From the NCBI GenBank assembly GCA_022414725.1, contig CM039463.1, positions 73,295,345 to 73,359,344 on the forward strand: a stretch of DNA of 64,000 nucleotides, read 5' to 3'. The notes under the pieces were generated by a model that saw nothing but the letters and a program-made list of their open reading frames with translations, was not told where the DNA came from and ran no database searches. The first letter of the stretch is position 1. Every line of letters begins with the position of its first letter. The DNA is from Microglena sp. YARC. Its lineage: Eukaryota > Chlorophyta > Chlorophyceae > Chlamydomonadales > Chlamydomonadaceae. Below, piece after piece: positions 38,860 through 49,489 of the stretch. The position numbers were made by a program, and so were the translations under genes.

Positions 38860-39470
38860 AATATATGTAACTTTGCCTGCCCTTCTTTTTTGCAGGGACC
38901 CATGCTCTGTGTGGAAGCGGTCTGAAGGTTGCTTGTAGGTAGGGTTTCACAACAATGTGGCCTAGGGAATTCTGACTTGATCACATGCCTAAATAGTGTC
39001 CACCTGCTTGCATGCCTCCTTTCGTGCATGCCTGTCTGTATGCCTGCCTTTTTATCTTCCTCTCTAGTGACTGATTGGCTGACTATCTGGATGGTGACTT
39101 CTGCTTGGAGGTGCTAGGCATAGAGTGTTCAGCCCATGAAAAAGTGGCTTGGTTGCCTGCCTGCGTGCCTGTCTGTTGCACGCATGTTTACTTGCTTGTC
39201 TGTCTGCTTGGGCGCTTGGCCATTGTTGACACAGGAGAAGAGGGTTTAACCTATCATCAAAAATGAAGTAAAGGGTGCTACATAATTTAACTATGCCTGC
39301 ATTCTGTATTTGCAGGGACCATTGATCTGTCTTCCCTCCCAGTTCTGATGTTCCATTGTCACATGAGGCTGCTAGACAACAACGTAAGTGATAACTGAAG
39401 CTTGCTTGTAGGTGCGGTTTCGCAACAGTAGTGTGGCATAGGGAATTGTGTCTTGATTCATGCATAGGTA
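38860..39470. repeat. Diverged tandem duplication, about 420-490 bp
   Basis: Blocks at 38875-38925 and 39292-39330 (TGCCTGC...TTTGCAGGGACC) and at 38928-38990 and 39407-39470 (GCTTGTAGGT, ATAGGGAATT or CTAGGGAATT, TTGAT) repeat in the same order. Each contains a TTTGCAG acceptor-like site. Confidence 0.6.
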
Positions 39471-39479
39471 ATGCCCACG

Positions 39480-41934
39480 TGCATCTGTCTATGCTTGTGT
39501 CATTGTCTCTGTCATCGTCTCTGTAACTGCATCTGTAATATGCTTCTGTTTATGTCCTGCCCTCCATTGATCTCTAGCGCATACCCCGCTCTGCACGTCA
39601 CTGTCCTGCTCCTTGCCGTCCTCCCTGCCCTTCATTGCTTTGTGACGCAGGCCATGCTCTGCTAATCACCATCCTGCCCCTATCCGTGCTCCCTGCCCTT
39701 CATTGCTCTCTAACGCCTGCCCTGCTCTGCCCATTACTGTCGTCCTGCCCTTTCCCATTATCCCTGCCCCCCTTTGCTCTCAAACGCCTGCCCTGCTCTG
39801 CTCATCACTGTCGTCCTGCCCCTTGCCATTATCCCTGCTCCTCTTTGCTCTCTATCGCATGCCCTGCCTTGTTCATCACTGTCATCCTGCCCTTGCCATT
39901 ATCCCTGCCCCTCTTTAATCTCTATCGCATGCCCTGCCTTGTTCATCACTGCCGTCTTGCCTCTTGCCATTATCCCTGCCCCTCCTTACTCCCTAACACC
40001 TACCCTGCTCTGATCATCACTGTAATCTTGCCCCTTGCCACTGTCCCTTCCTCTCTTTGCTCTCTAACGCCTGCCCTCCCTTATTCATCACTGTCGTCCT
40101 TCCCCTTGCCATTATCCCTGCCCCTCCTTACTCCCTAACACCTACCCTGCTCTGCTCATCACTGTCGTCTTGCCCCTTGCCATTATTCCTGCCCCTCTTT
40201 GCTCTGTAACGCCTGCCCTCCCTTGTTCATCACTGTCGTCTTGCCCCTTGCCATAATCCCTGCCCCTCTTTGCTCTCTATCGCATTCCCTGCCTTGTTGA
40301 TCACTGATGTCTTGCCTCTTGCCGTTATCCCTGCCCCTCCTTACTCCCTAACGCCTACCGTGCTCTGCTCATCACTGTCGTCTTTCCCCTTGCCATTGTC
40401 CCTGCCCCTCTGTGCTCTCTAACGCCTGCCCTGCTCTGCTTATCACTGTCCTCCTGCCCCTTGCCACTATCCCTGCCCCTCTTCGCTCTCTAACGCCTGC
40501 GCTCCCTTGTTTATCACCATCATCCTGCCCTTGCCATTATCCCTGCCCCTCCTTACTCCCTAACACTTACCCTGCTCTGCTCATCACTGTCGTCTTTTTC
40601 CCCTTGCCATTATCCCTGCCCCTCTTTGCTCTCTAACGCCTGCCCTCCCTTGCTCATCAATGTTTCCTGGGCCTTGCCATTATCCCTGCCTCTCTTTGCT
40701 CTCTATTGCATGCCCTGCCTTGTTCATCACTGCCGTCTTGCCTCTTGCCATTATCCCTGTCCCTCCTTACTCCCTAACGCCTACCCTGCTCTGCTCATTA
40801 CCGTCGTCTTTCCCCTTGCCATTGTCCCTGCCCCCTCTGTGCTCTCTAACGCCTGCCCTGCTCTGCTCATCACTGTCCTCCTGCCCCTTGCCATTATCCC
40901 TGCCCCTCTTCGCTTTCTAACGCCTGCCCTGCCTTGTTCATCACCATCGTCCTGCCCTTGCCATTATCCCTGCCCCTCCTTACTCCCTAACACCTACCCT
41001 GCTCTGCTCATCACTGTCGTCTTGCCCCTTGCCATTATTCCTGCCCCTCTTTGCTCTCTAACGCCTGCCCTCCCTTGTTCATCACTGTCGTCTTGCCCCT
41101 TGCCATAATCCCTGCCTCTCTTTGCTCTCTATCGCATTCCCTGCCTTGTTGATCACTGATGTCTTGCCTCTTGCCATTATCCCTGCCCCTCCTTACTCCC
41201 TAACGCCTACCCTGCTCTGCTCATCACTGTCGTCTTTCCCCTTGCCATTGTCCCTGCCCCTCTGTGCTCTCTAACGCTTACCCTGCTCTGCTTATCACTG
41301 TCCTCCTGCCCCTTGCCATTATCCCTGCCTTTCTTCGCTCTCTAACGCCTGCGCTCCCTTGTTTATCACCATCATCCTGCCCTTGCCATTATCCCTGCCC
41401 CTCCTTACTCCCTAACACTTACCCTGCTCTGCTCATCACTGTCGTCTTTTTCCCCTTGCCATTATCCCTGCCCCTCTTTGCTCTCTAACACCTGCCCTCC
41501 CTTGTTCATCAATGTTGCCTGGGCCTTGCCATTATCCCTGCCTCTCTTTGCTCTCTATTGCATGCCCTGCCTTGTTCATCACTGCCGTCTTGCCTCTTGC
41601 CATTATCCTTGTCCCTCCTTACTCCCTAACGCCTACCCTGCTCTGCTCATCACTGTCGTCTTGCCCCTTGCCATTGTCCCTGCCCCTATGTGCTCTCTAA
41701 CGCCTGCCCTGCTCTGCTTATCACTGTCCTCCTGCCCCTTGCCATTATCCCTGCCCCTCTTCGCTTTCTAACGCCTGCGCTCTCTTGTGCATCACCATCG
41801 TCCTGCCCTTGCCATTATCCCTGCCCCTCCTTACTCCCTAACACCTACCCTGCTCTGCTCATCACTGTCGTCTTTTGCCCCTTGCCATTATCCCTGCCCC
41901 TCTTTGCTCTCTAACACCTGCCCTCCCTTGTTCA
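39480..41934 (+). repeat. 71-bp minisatellite with 852-bp (12-mer) higher-order repeat
   Basis: About 34 units of a 71-bp pyrimidine-rich sequence (CCTTGCCATTATCCCTGCCC ... CTCTAACGCCTGCCCT). Diagnostic variants recur 852 bases apart: the TATCGCATTCCCTGCC unit at 40279 and 41131, and the TCCTGGGCC or GCCTGGGCC unit near 40665 and 41517. 852 is 12 x 71. The Leu/Pro/Ala-rich frames across it come from the repeat and are not evidence of a protein. Confidence 0.93.
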
Positions 41935-42247
41935 AGCGAAGTACAGGCTGAAAGTCTCAGAAGACCGAACATTTCGCCTCATTACCGTGCACAAGCCGCC
42001 GTGCGTGGCGAGATGCCGTCGAAATATCTCAGAAGTCTGAGACATTTCGACGACAATCCGCCTAAGCGAAATGTAGGCGAAATGTCTCAGGATTCTGAGC
42101 TACACGCGACGCGGGTATAGGGCTTACCGCTAGAGTCACAAGTGCCAGGTCATTAAAGGACTATGACTAATCGCGGACCCCGCGTGCGTTCCGCGTGCAT
42201 TCCGCTGCGCTCGTACGCATTTAGCGATCTGTCGACTTCCCCGAGTG
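41935..42247. repeat. Right subterminal region of the CACTA-like element
   Basis: Carries GCGAAGTACAGGCTGAAAGT, a near-palindrome at 42030-42055 (CGTCGAAATATCTCAGAAGT), and AAGCGAAATGTAGGCGAAAT, then the terminal TTCCCCGAGTG. Confidence 0.75.
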
Positions 42248-42250
42248 TGG

Positions 42251-42470
42251 AGGAAGGAGCGGCAGCCTGGAACCTGATAAGGGTACAGGCTATACAGCAC
42301 GTGTTAGGGGATCAGGGGACGCAGCCCACCAGAAGAGCTGTCACCGTGTCATGAAGGATGACACAGTCTACGGGAAGCTGTTACTATCTACAGCTATAGT
42401 TCTAAGGAAGTACAGTAGTAGTAGTCACCAAGACATAAAACGATCAAGTGAACCGCAATTGATGCTGATA
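42251..42470 (-). repeat. Copia A 5' LTR, second part
   Basis: Continues the LTR after the insertion and ends GCTGATA, followed by the target duplicate GCTGG (42471-42475). Confidence 0.92.
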
Positions 42471-42512
42471 GCTGGCAACCTGGCCTGTAAATGGTTTGTA
42501 AACAGTCACGAT

Positions 42513-42640
42513 GAAAACGACTTGCAACGCTCAGGATGACCTTAGGGGGAATCGAACCCCCGACACTTGCGTAGCTTGAGCGAAATGCTACGCCGCAAGA
42601 TCTATGGTGTCACTGAAACTGGTTGGAAACCCTTACACGT
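42513..42640 (-). repeat. Diverged second copy of the tRNA-derived SINE
   Basis: Minus strand: B box GGTTCGATTCC in a perfect 5-bp T-arm stem (42545-42561), then GGTCATCCTGAGCGTTGCAA, aligning with the gypsy-borne SINE (GGTCGCTCTTGGCGTTGCAG). About 54 bases align (42513-42566). The upstream half pairs as a CTTGCG..GTAGC/GCTACGCAAG hairpin and lacks a clear A box. Ends are undefined. Confidence 0.65.
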
Positions 42641-42984
42641 GCCACCAAGCGCGAGCGACGAAACCACGAAACCCTGGTTGCATAAAACGCACTGAAGGAG
42701 TACCACAGATCTGACCACTTGCTTTATCTTGTTGCTCTTATATCCACCTGATTGCTGGTAGGGCGCGTACCAAACAGGCCGCTCGTAAGTCCACGGGCGG
42801 CAAGCCCCCAGAGCATCAATTAGCGAAGAAGAAGCAACGGACCCTGCATTCGCATATCTGACGGCTTTCTGACAGCGGCTAGTTAATTAGTTATGGTTCG
42901 TGTCTCCAATCCCCGGCATATGTTCCTTCACCGCGGGGCATCTGTCTTGCAGACGCAGATCATGCGTCGACCTCGATTGGTGCG
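42641..42984. other. No feature seen
   Basis: Mixed sequence without open frames or repeats that I can place. Confidence 0.5.
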
Positions 42985-44040
42985 TTGTATGAGCTAAACA
43001 AAACATGCCTTGACTGTGATGTATTGGCTCCATGTGCTATCCTGTTTAAACCTGTGTTGGTTGCTTTCATGGTTTGGTGCTATGCTTATGGAGCCATCAA
43101 ATTTGCCTTGCATCTACTGTCATGGATAGCAGCGCATGGATGTGGGCTCCTACTGCACTGGTGGAAGCTGGACAACACAGCATGCCAGGCAGAGAGCAGC
43201 AGAGGGAGGACTGGAGGAGCCACTCTACGTACTCACACGTGATGCCTTTTTTTGCATGTATGGTATGTGTGTCCGTGTTGCACAGGTGCAAACGAGAGAA
43301 CACAACATGCTGAGAGGGGAGCAGGGGGAGAAGGCTCAGCCTTAGCCCTATGCTGCTCCCTGCTCAGCATGTTCTGCTGAAGGGGCAGGGGGGGGTAAGA
43401 TGCATTTATATGAGCGGGCTAGATAGGGTACTCCTGTCATGTACTCCTGTGTTTGTGTTGCATTTTCTTCGAGACACTTGTTGCCCCCCATCTGCTGTCA
43501 TGGATGTGGGGGCGCATAGATGGGGGTTTCTGTTGCACAGGTGGAAACAGGACTACAAGGCATGCCAAGCCGCAAGCAGAGATCAGCAGCATGAGTCACT
43601 CTGCGTATTTACATGTCATGCCTTATTTTGTGTGCATGTATGGTGGTATGTGTGCTTGTGTTGTGCAGGTGGTTATAAGGATAGCTTAGGGTGTGCCTTC
43701 TTCTGCTGCTCCCCGCTCAGCATGTTGTGCTGAAGGGGTAGGGGGAGTTAAGATGCATTTATGAGTGGGCCGGGGTACTCCTGTCATGTACCAGCCTGTG
43801 TTGTATGTTCTTGGAAACATGTGTTGCCCCCCATCTGCTTTCATGGATTGGGGCACATGGATGTGGGTTTATGTTGCACAGGTGGAAGCAGGACTACAAG
43901 GCATGTCAAGTGGAGAGCAGCAGCAGCGAGATTTACTCGACGTATTGACATTTTGTGTTCGAGTGTGGTAGGTGTGCTTGTGTTTCGCAGGTGGAAAACA
44001 AACAGAGCACTACAGCGAGGAGCAGCAAAACGTAGCCATG
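42985..44040 (+). repeat. Three diverged tandem units of about 340-370 bp
   Basis: Landmarks recur: CATCTACTGTCATGGAT (43118), CATCTGCTGTCATGGAT (43489), CATCTGCTTTCATGGAT (43831), each followed by ATGTGGG, TTGCACAGGTGGAA-type and CTCAGCATGTT blocks. Open frames in each unit are not conserved in phase, so I do not call a gene. Confidence 0.8.
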
Positions 44041-44070
44041 TTAGTTGTGCTTAAGGGGAAGGGGATTTAA

Positions 44071-44081
44071 GGGGGGGGGGT

Positions 44082-44123
<42 letters not shown>
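44071..44123 (+). repeat. Poly-G run
   Basis: 53 bases of G with a single T at 44081. Length may be inaccurate. Confidence 0.95.
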
Positions 44124-44124
<1 letters not shown>

Positions 44125-44354
44125 AGGTGTATGTCTATAAATGGACATCCTAATGAAGTTATAATAGCTTATTTTCGTTGACTGCAGCTTGTAAGCTTCT
44201 ATCAATTGACTCGTCGCACCGATCACTACTTGTCATGATACCTATATGTATATGTATGTAAACGTCCCTCCCAGGGCATGGCAGTGTAAAAAATTCAAGC
44301 AGCTGCGCACATTTCCCCCCATTCCAAAGACCTGGTTACTGACGGATTTCGAGC
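44124..44354. other. No feature seen
   Basis: Non-coding spacer between the poly-G run and the TTTACAG-rich array. Confidence 0.5.
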
Positions 44355-44790
44355 CTGGTTACACAAGATCTACACATGGTTTACACACCCAGCTACAGAG
44401 GGTTTACACACCTAGTTACATAGGGTGTACCGACCACGTTACAGAGGGTTTACACACCTAGTTACGGAGCGTGTACAGCCATACTTACAGAGGCTATACA
44501 CACCTCGTTACAGAGGGTTTACAGCCATACTAACAGAGGGTTTACAGCCATACTTACAGAGGGTTTACAGAGGTTTGTAAAACAGAGTCTGTAACTACTA
44601 TGTAACAAAATATGTAAGCATTTACAGGCCGTTTACAGCCCGCGAGGTTTAGCTCGTTTCTACCGTACCCCAACAGTGTGTTAACGGTCTGTAACCAAAG
44701 TCTGTGAATAGAGTAGAGTACAGGTTTACAGAGCGTTTACGGCGTTTACCCCTGTAAACCCACTGTAAAACCTCTGTAATGGGGTACCCG
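44355..44790 (+). repeat. TTTACAG / GTTACAGAG degenerate tandem array
   Basis: More than a dozen imperfect units of about 17-26 bases, such as GTTACAGAGGGTTTACA and CAGCCATACTTACAGAGGGT. The same motif family occurs at 32880-33055 and 42480-42505. Confidence 0.85.
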
Positions 44791-44835
44791 AATGAAAAAA
44801 ATCTCCAGATTTTTTGAAGAGGGATTAGCCCCATT

Positions 44836-45875
44836 AAAATGTCCGTCCGTTAGTTAGAGTGTCACAAACCATTTTTTCAGGTTTTATGAAAAACATACAA
44901 AAAATTGAACATTCTATATTTTTGATGAATTATAAGACATATTTATACCGGACGAATTCTGACCAGAGCATATCTAAGCATCGCAATTCACGAAAAGGAG
45001 CTCAGCTTGGGCCAAAAAGTTACAATTCACGGTTAACAATTTGATTTAAGGGTGTTTTAAGCTATCAATTCAAATTTGAACCACGTAAACACATGCGTAC
45101 ACATAGGTTTGGGAACAGAATAGTCGTCAAAAAACCAAGGCGCAACATGTACGCATCACAATGGACGAAACATTCCCCTAGGGCACTTGCTAAAATTAGC
45201 CCACGGACCCCACCTCAGGGCCGTGCGTGGGGCAGGGGCGGGGGCCACCGGGCGGGGTCGGGGGCAGGGGCAAGCCACGCCACCTGCCGCTGGCCAAAAA
45301 CCCGTTCAGGAGGACGGGACATACCGTTCACGGGGGCAGGGGCAAGCCACGCCACCTGCCGCTGGCCAAAAACCCGTTCAGGAGGACGGGACATACCGTT
45401 CACGTCTGGGTTGGGCCGAAACATGCAATATCTTGTACAAATCCCGTAAAATCAACCATACACCTAATTGGCCTCATTTTTCTTGCAACAAATTCTTAAA
45501 AAAATAGCCAATCTACATACATGCATTTCATTACAATACAGAAACGTTCAATACTGCTTAAAAATCAACAACCCTTCAAAAAATCTCTTTTTCGTCACTT
45601 CATAGTTAACAATGCTACATCATCAATCGAATCATTGGAATTCAATTAATTTAATGCCTCCAGGCGCCCTTCAAATTCAATCCTATTCGAATTGATAAAA
45701 TTAAAAGCAATTACATGCATTCAAATCACGTAAATTAAATTATATTAAATGGAAAGGAATAAATCGAATTAAAATAAAACAACATTAAATACATTTCAAT
45801 TTAATTAATATATTACATTAAATTAAGGATTCGAATAATTTCATTCGGGACGCGCCTCCAGGCGCCCTTAATCGG
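44836..45875 (+). repeat. Left inverted arm
   Basis: Mirror of 51838-52795. It contains two 72-bp GC-rich tandem units (from 45261) where the right arm has one, and an AT-rich inner third. Confidence 0.8.
45261..45405 (+). repeat. 72-bp GC-rich duplication
   Basis: Two consecutive near-identical units beginning GGGGCAGGGGCAAGCCACGC (45261 and 45333). Confidence 0.93.
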
Positions 45876-46657
45876 CAAAGGGCCCGAATATTGATAGTGG
45901 ATGGCATCGTGTGATGCGTCAGAGGCGTAGGAGATTGATTGATTGGAGATTGAAGGTAAGGCTTGCCTGTTTGCTATTATGTTTCGATTCAGGTTGCGTT
46001 ACGGCTGACGCGTTATTTTCATTCTGCAATCCCAGCAATGGTCCACTGCATGGTGTCTTGCATCTCCATTGGAGCGCCACCCTGCGAGCTGGAGACCCAG
46101 GCCGCTTTTGCTGGCTGCGGAAGGAAGAGCAAGGGGCCCCTCGCGCACTTAGGCGTCCTGGACGAACTGGCGAATTTCACTAGCTGAGGTGAGTGGGGAT
46201 AGGAATAGGGACTTTGGGTGCTATGTAAATTCCCTATGATCATCTGGCCCCACAACATCCTAGCTCAGCTTGTCACATACCGAGAATGGCATTGCCAATC
46301 TGGAAAGGCAGCCGACATGAGTCCTGCTTGCATCCTTGCTAAGTACTTCCCCTCCCTTGCATGGGCAAACAGGGTCCAAATTCAGTGCAATCTGGAGAGT
46401 CATCACACAACCAGAGCATGTACACATTATGCATCCATGTACTACTATGTCCTTCATTGTAATTCGTTGTTTTGTACTGTATGTAGTCTCTAACCTTTCA
46501 TGCCTTTATTTTCTCACCTTCACTTCCATGTCACATTTCCTTCTGTTACCATACCTCACGCCGCCTGTCACCCCCAAAACCTCTGAGACTGAACATTTCA
46601 GAAGCCCTTAACATTCTAATAAGAAATGCATTTCATCTTCAACCACCTCTACCGCCG
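45876..46657 (+). other. Interior of the inverted-repeat element, left part
   Basis: Holds the exon-like piece at 46036-46188. The remainder (46200-46657) has no motif that I recognise. Confidence 0.5.
46036..46188 (+). CDS. Exon-like piece, 49 residues to a stop
   Basis: Follows GCAATCCCAG and precedes GTGAGT. Reads from ATG (46038) MVHCMVSCISIGAPPCELET ... LDELANFTS then TGA. Good acceptor and donor matches suggest a captured exon. Not recognised; a stop before the donor is odd for an internal exon. Confidence 0.3.
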
Positions 46658-46662
46658 ACCAC

Positions 46663-46963
46663 TATCAGCTTTAATACACTCCGTGGAGTGGACAGAGATG
46701 TTGCAGCGGAACAGACGCGCCAATCTATACACGGAGACGAGAATAATATTACAAGCACAGGAGACCCATTAAGGGGCACCAGTGGAGGAAGGAGCGGCAG
46801 CCTGTACCCTGATAAGGGTACAGGCTATACAGTCCGTGTCAGGGGAACCGGTGACGCAGTCCACAGGAAGCTGTCACTACGGGAAGCTGTCACAGTTCTA
46901 AGGGAGTACACAAGGATTCACCAAGACATAAAACAAGTGAGAGCACCGCTATTCATGCTGATA
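46663..46963 (-). repeat. Copia B 3' LTR
   Basis: Ends TATCAGC/GCTGATA; the adjacent purine tract is AGGTGGAG on the minus strand. Confidence 0.92.
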
Positions 46964-48440
46964 CTCCACCTATGACGCAGGTGACATACAATACTAGTAC
47001 TCCACCTATGGCACTGGGGACATAGAACCATAAACTGGTAGCAAACAAAAATTATTAAGGAACGGCGGAAAAACAGGAAACCAGAAGAAAACCTTGTCTA
47101 AAAGAAAAGGATGAGAAAGGATGAACCAAAAACCACTGTAGTACTCCGAAAATGTAGCAGCAAAAAACTTGGGTCATACCGAGCTGAGCTGAGACCAAAA
47201 CGGAAATGTAACCATCCATGGTAAGCGCAAAAATTCTATTCATCCAGAATAGTAGGCACCAAACCAGAAAATCACAGGGAGGCCAAACATAAATCAATCC
47301 TAATACCAAAGGAAGGGGAACAACGGTGACTGAAAGAACCGAGAACTTAACCTAAAGAGAAGACTGAAAAAATCGTATATCAAAGTTGGGGAACAACGGT
47401 ATAGAAAACCCTATCCGGGAATAGGAACCTAACGCCAATCAATGATAACCAAAGAGACGGATTGAAATATCGTGTGAGAGCAGCACACGAGAGAATCAAC
47501 GCCTAAAGGACGCAGACAAGAGGACACGAAAGACTACGATGGAAAAATAAAGTCGATGGAAAAATCTACTACCTTAAAAACTATTCTTAGCATAGAATTC
47601 ATGACTAGGTGGGATGAAAAAACCATGATGAACTGGTTTCTTACTCAAAGATGGAAGTAAGAAGATTTATGAAAGTTAATTATCATAAATCCCCAGTTAC
47701 GGCACTAACTAAAACATTCTAGGAGGTGGGTATCGCACCGCAAAGAACTCATGCACTCAAGACAAACCAAGCGCCTAACCACAAGCAAACCAAACCTGCA
47801 GCAACTGAAAAGAAAAAAAAAGGATGCGAAGGTAAAATTTTCAAGAAACTCGTAACCAACGAAGGAAATACAGTTCAATGAACAATAGAAGGTTAGATGT
47901 ACAACCATAGGACATAAAACCTATTGTCCACTGGAAAAATAGTAAACGCAGAAAAAATGGACGTAAACAATTTACTGCCAAGGATGGACTGAAAGGGCGC
48001 TTGAAATACACTCGGAAAACAAGAAAGAGGTGAGCGGCGGTACATCTGCAAGTACAACTGCAAGATTACCCAGCCCACCAATTCACAGTAAAATCCGAAG
48101 GGAAACAACTACTACACTCCACAAAAAGTTCTAATCACGTGAGGGGCTGGTGATTTAAAAACAGTGTGGAGTAAAAAGAAATAGCTAATCTATGATGAGC
48201 TCCACCGAATGAACCGTCTGCCTATGGAACTAAGAGTCAGAAACCATCAAGACGCTATAACGGTGGTCTGAATTAATTACCACCTTCCACCAAAACCAAG
48301 AAAGACAGCTGAAAGGAAGCTCCCTAAACAAAGCGTCGTAACGCTCCACCAATCTAGACTACCCTATAAGACAGTCTAGGCGGTGCTGAGGAATAGGCAC
48401 CCACACATAGGGCCATGTTAACCTACGTATGAGAACCAGC
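46964..48440 (-). other. Copia B 3' non-coding region
   Basis: Matches 33397-34720 of copia A. About 48360-48440 has bases absent from copia A, so the two copies do not share an identical deletion junction. Confidence 0.75.
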
Positions 48441-48445
48441 AGCAC

Positions 48446-48730
48446 CTAAAACAATGAATCCTGGGTTGATTGTAACACCACAGCCATACGCAGTATCAAG
48501 CTAGACCAGTGTTCAAGATCATCACTTACACGTTCGGTAACGGCTACATCATCACATGGGCTTGACCCGAATAATCCACCAGGGATGACAGGAGGCGAAG
48601 GAATTATCGACACCTGCGAGCCATCCGAGGTGGTCGGAGGTTGGCGACTATTAGGCAATGGACCTGATCCATGTACCACTATGATCGAAGGCTGTCTAAA
48701 TCCTAAAGCTTCACCGATAAAACATGGCAC
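48446..48730 (-). pseudogene. Copia B linker between integrase and RT
   Basis: Matches part of the copia A frame (GEALGFRQP, PSPP.IPGG, SSPCDDVAVTE.VSDDLE). The RT start present in copia A is absent here. Confidence 0.7.
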
Positions 48731-49135
48731 AGAGGAGGGCCTGGCGACCCCCCTGAGATTCGGGCTAAATTATAGTTTGGATATCCAACTTCCCACCCGC
48801 CCTAAAACTTCACACACAATACAGCAAGATCAGGCCCTGGTCTGGAATGCAATCTGGATACATCCCAGCCAGGCCAGCCAACAACAATTGGGGTCGTTAA
48901 AGGGCGTAGGGGATTACCGGTAACACATAACATATCACCGTTTGATGACAGGGAGGGATGCAATGCGGCACGGGGACCCATACTAATGGGAGAACCCAGA
49001 AAGACAGTTTTAGACTAACTGGAGATAGAGAGTACATCACTACTCACTACTAACTGGCGCAACATCGGAACCCAAAATATAATTAAACCTTACTGCACAC
49101 AGGGAATACCCAACCAGTCTACCAAATAATGCCTT

Positions 49136-49444
49136 TTAAACTAGCTTGTTGCGTGACTTTCCAATACTAAGGTGACATAGCAAGGGCAACCAAAACAAAC
49201 GCAACAACGACACATCAGGTGCAACCCCAAGAAAAAGCTCCAAAGGAGTCTTATCTCCCTGATTGGGCAGACGATTACAAAGGTAACAAGCAGCTAGGAA
49301 GGCAAAGGGCCAGAAAGACTTAGTTAGTTTAGACACCAGGTGGATGCTCCTAGCTATAGACTGTAAGACCCCATTGTACCTCTCCACAGTTGCATTCTGC
49401 TGTGCAGTGTATGCCAACGATAACTCATGCACTGCCCCAACCAA
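49136..49444 (-). pseudogene. Copia B integrase fragment
   Basis: About 102 residues: ELSLAYTAQQNATVERYNGV, then FWPFAFLAACYLCNRLPN, TPLELFLGVAPDVSLLR. This is the second half of the copia integrase core, including the ER that carries the catalytic Glu. The zinc finger and first two Asp motifs are not found upstream, so the enzyme is incomplete. Confidence 0.88.
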
Positions 49445-49489
49445 TCGAGATCAACCACGCCTCTGTACCACTTAACTAAAAATTCCTAA

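Larger units (their letters stand above)
37122..42247. mobile_element. CACTA-like DNA transposon inserted in the copia LTR
   Basis: Ends are inverted: CACTCGGGGAAGTGACA at the left and the inverse of CACTCGGGGAAGTCGACA at the right, with 3-bp duplication TGG. CACT-starting ends, 3-bp duplications and repeated subterminal motifs (GCGAAATGT, GTAGGCG at both ends) fit the EnSpm/CACTA superfamily; the fifth base is C and not the usual A or G. No transposase is recognised. The 5.1-kb body carries exon-like pieces and a large minisatellite. Confidence 0.87.
33056..42470 (-). mobile_element. Copia A: defective Ty1/copia element with nested DNA transposon
   Basis: LTRs at 33056-33396 and 36998-37121 joined to 42251-42470 (about 341 and 344 bp without the insert), starting TATCAGC and ending GATGATA or GCTGATA. 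Target duplication GCTGG (33051-33055, 42471-42475). A short purine tract (CATAGGTGGAG on the minus strand) touches the 3' LTR. The internal 3.6 kb keeps only gag-like, integrase and the start of RT; most of RT and RNase H are missing. It is non-autonomous. Confidence 0.92.

Noticed and set aside
39471..41934. Leu/Pro-rich repeat protein (LSNACPALLITV-type)
   Set aside because: It is the translation of the 71-bp minisatellite. Since 71 is not a multiple of three, the frame changes at each unit, so no constant protein repeat is encoded.
44041..44123. Pro-rich protein from the poly-G run
   Set aside because: A homopolymer translated; length is unreliable.
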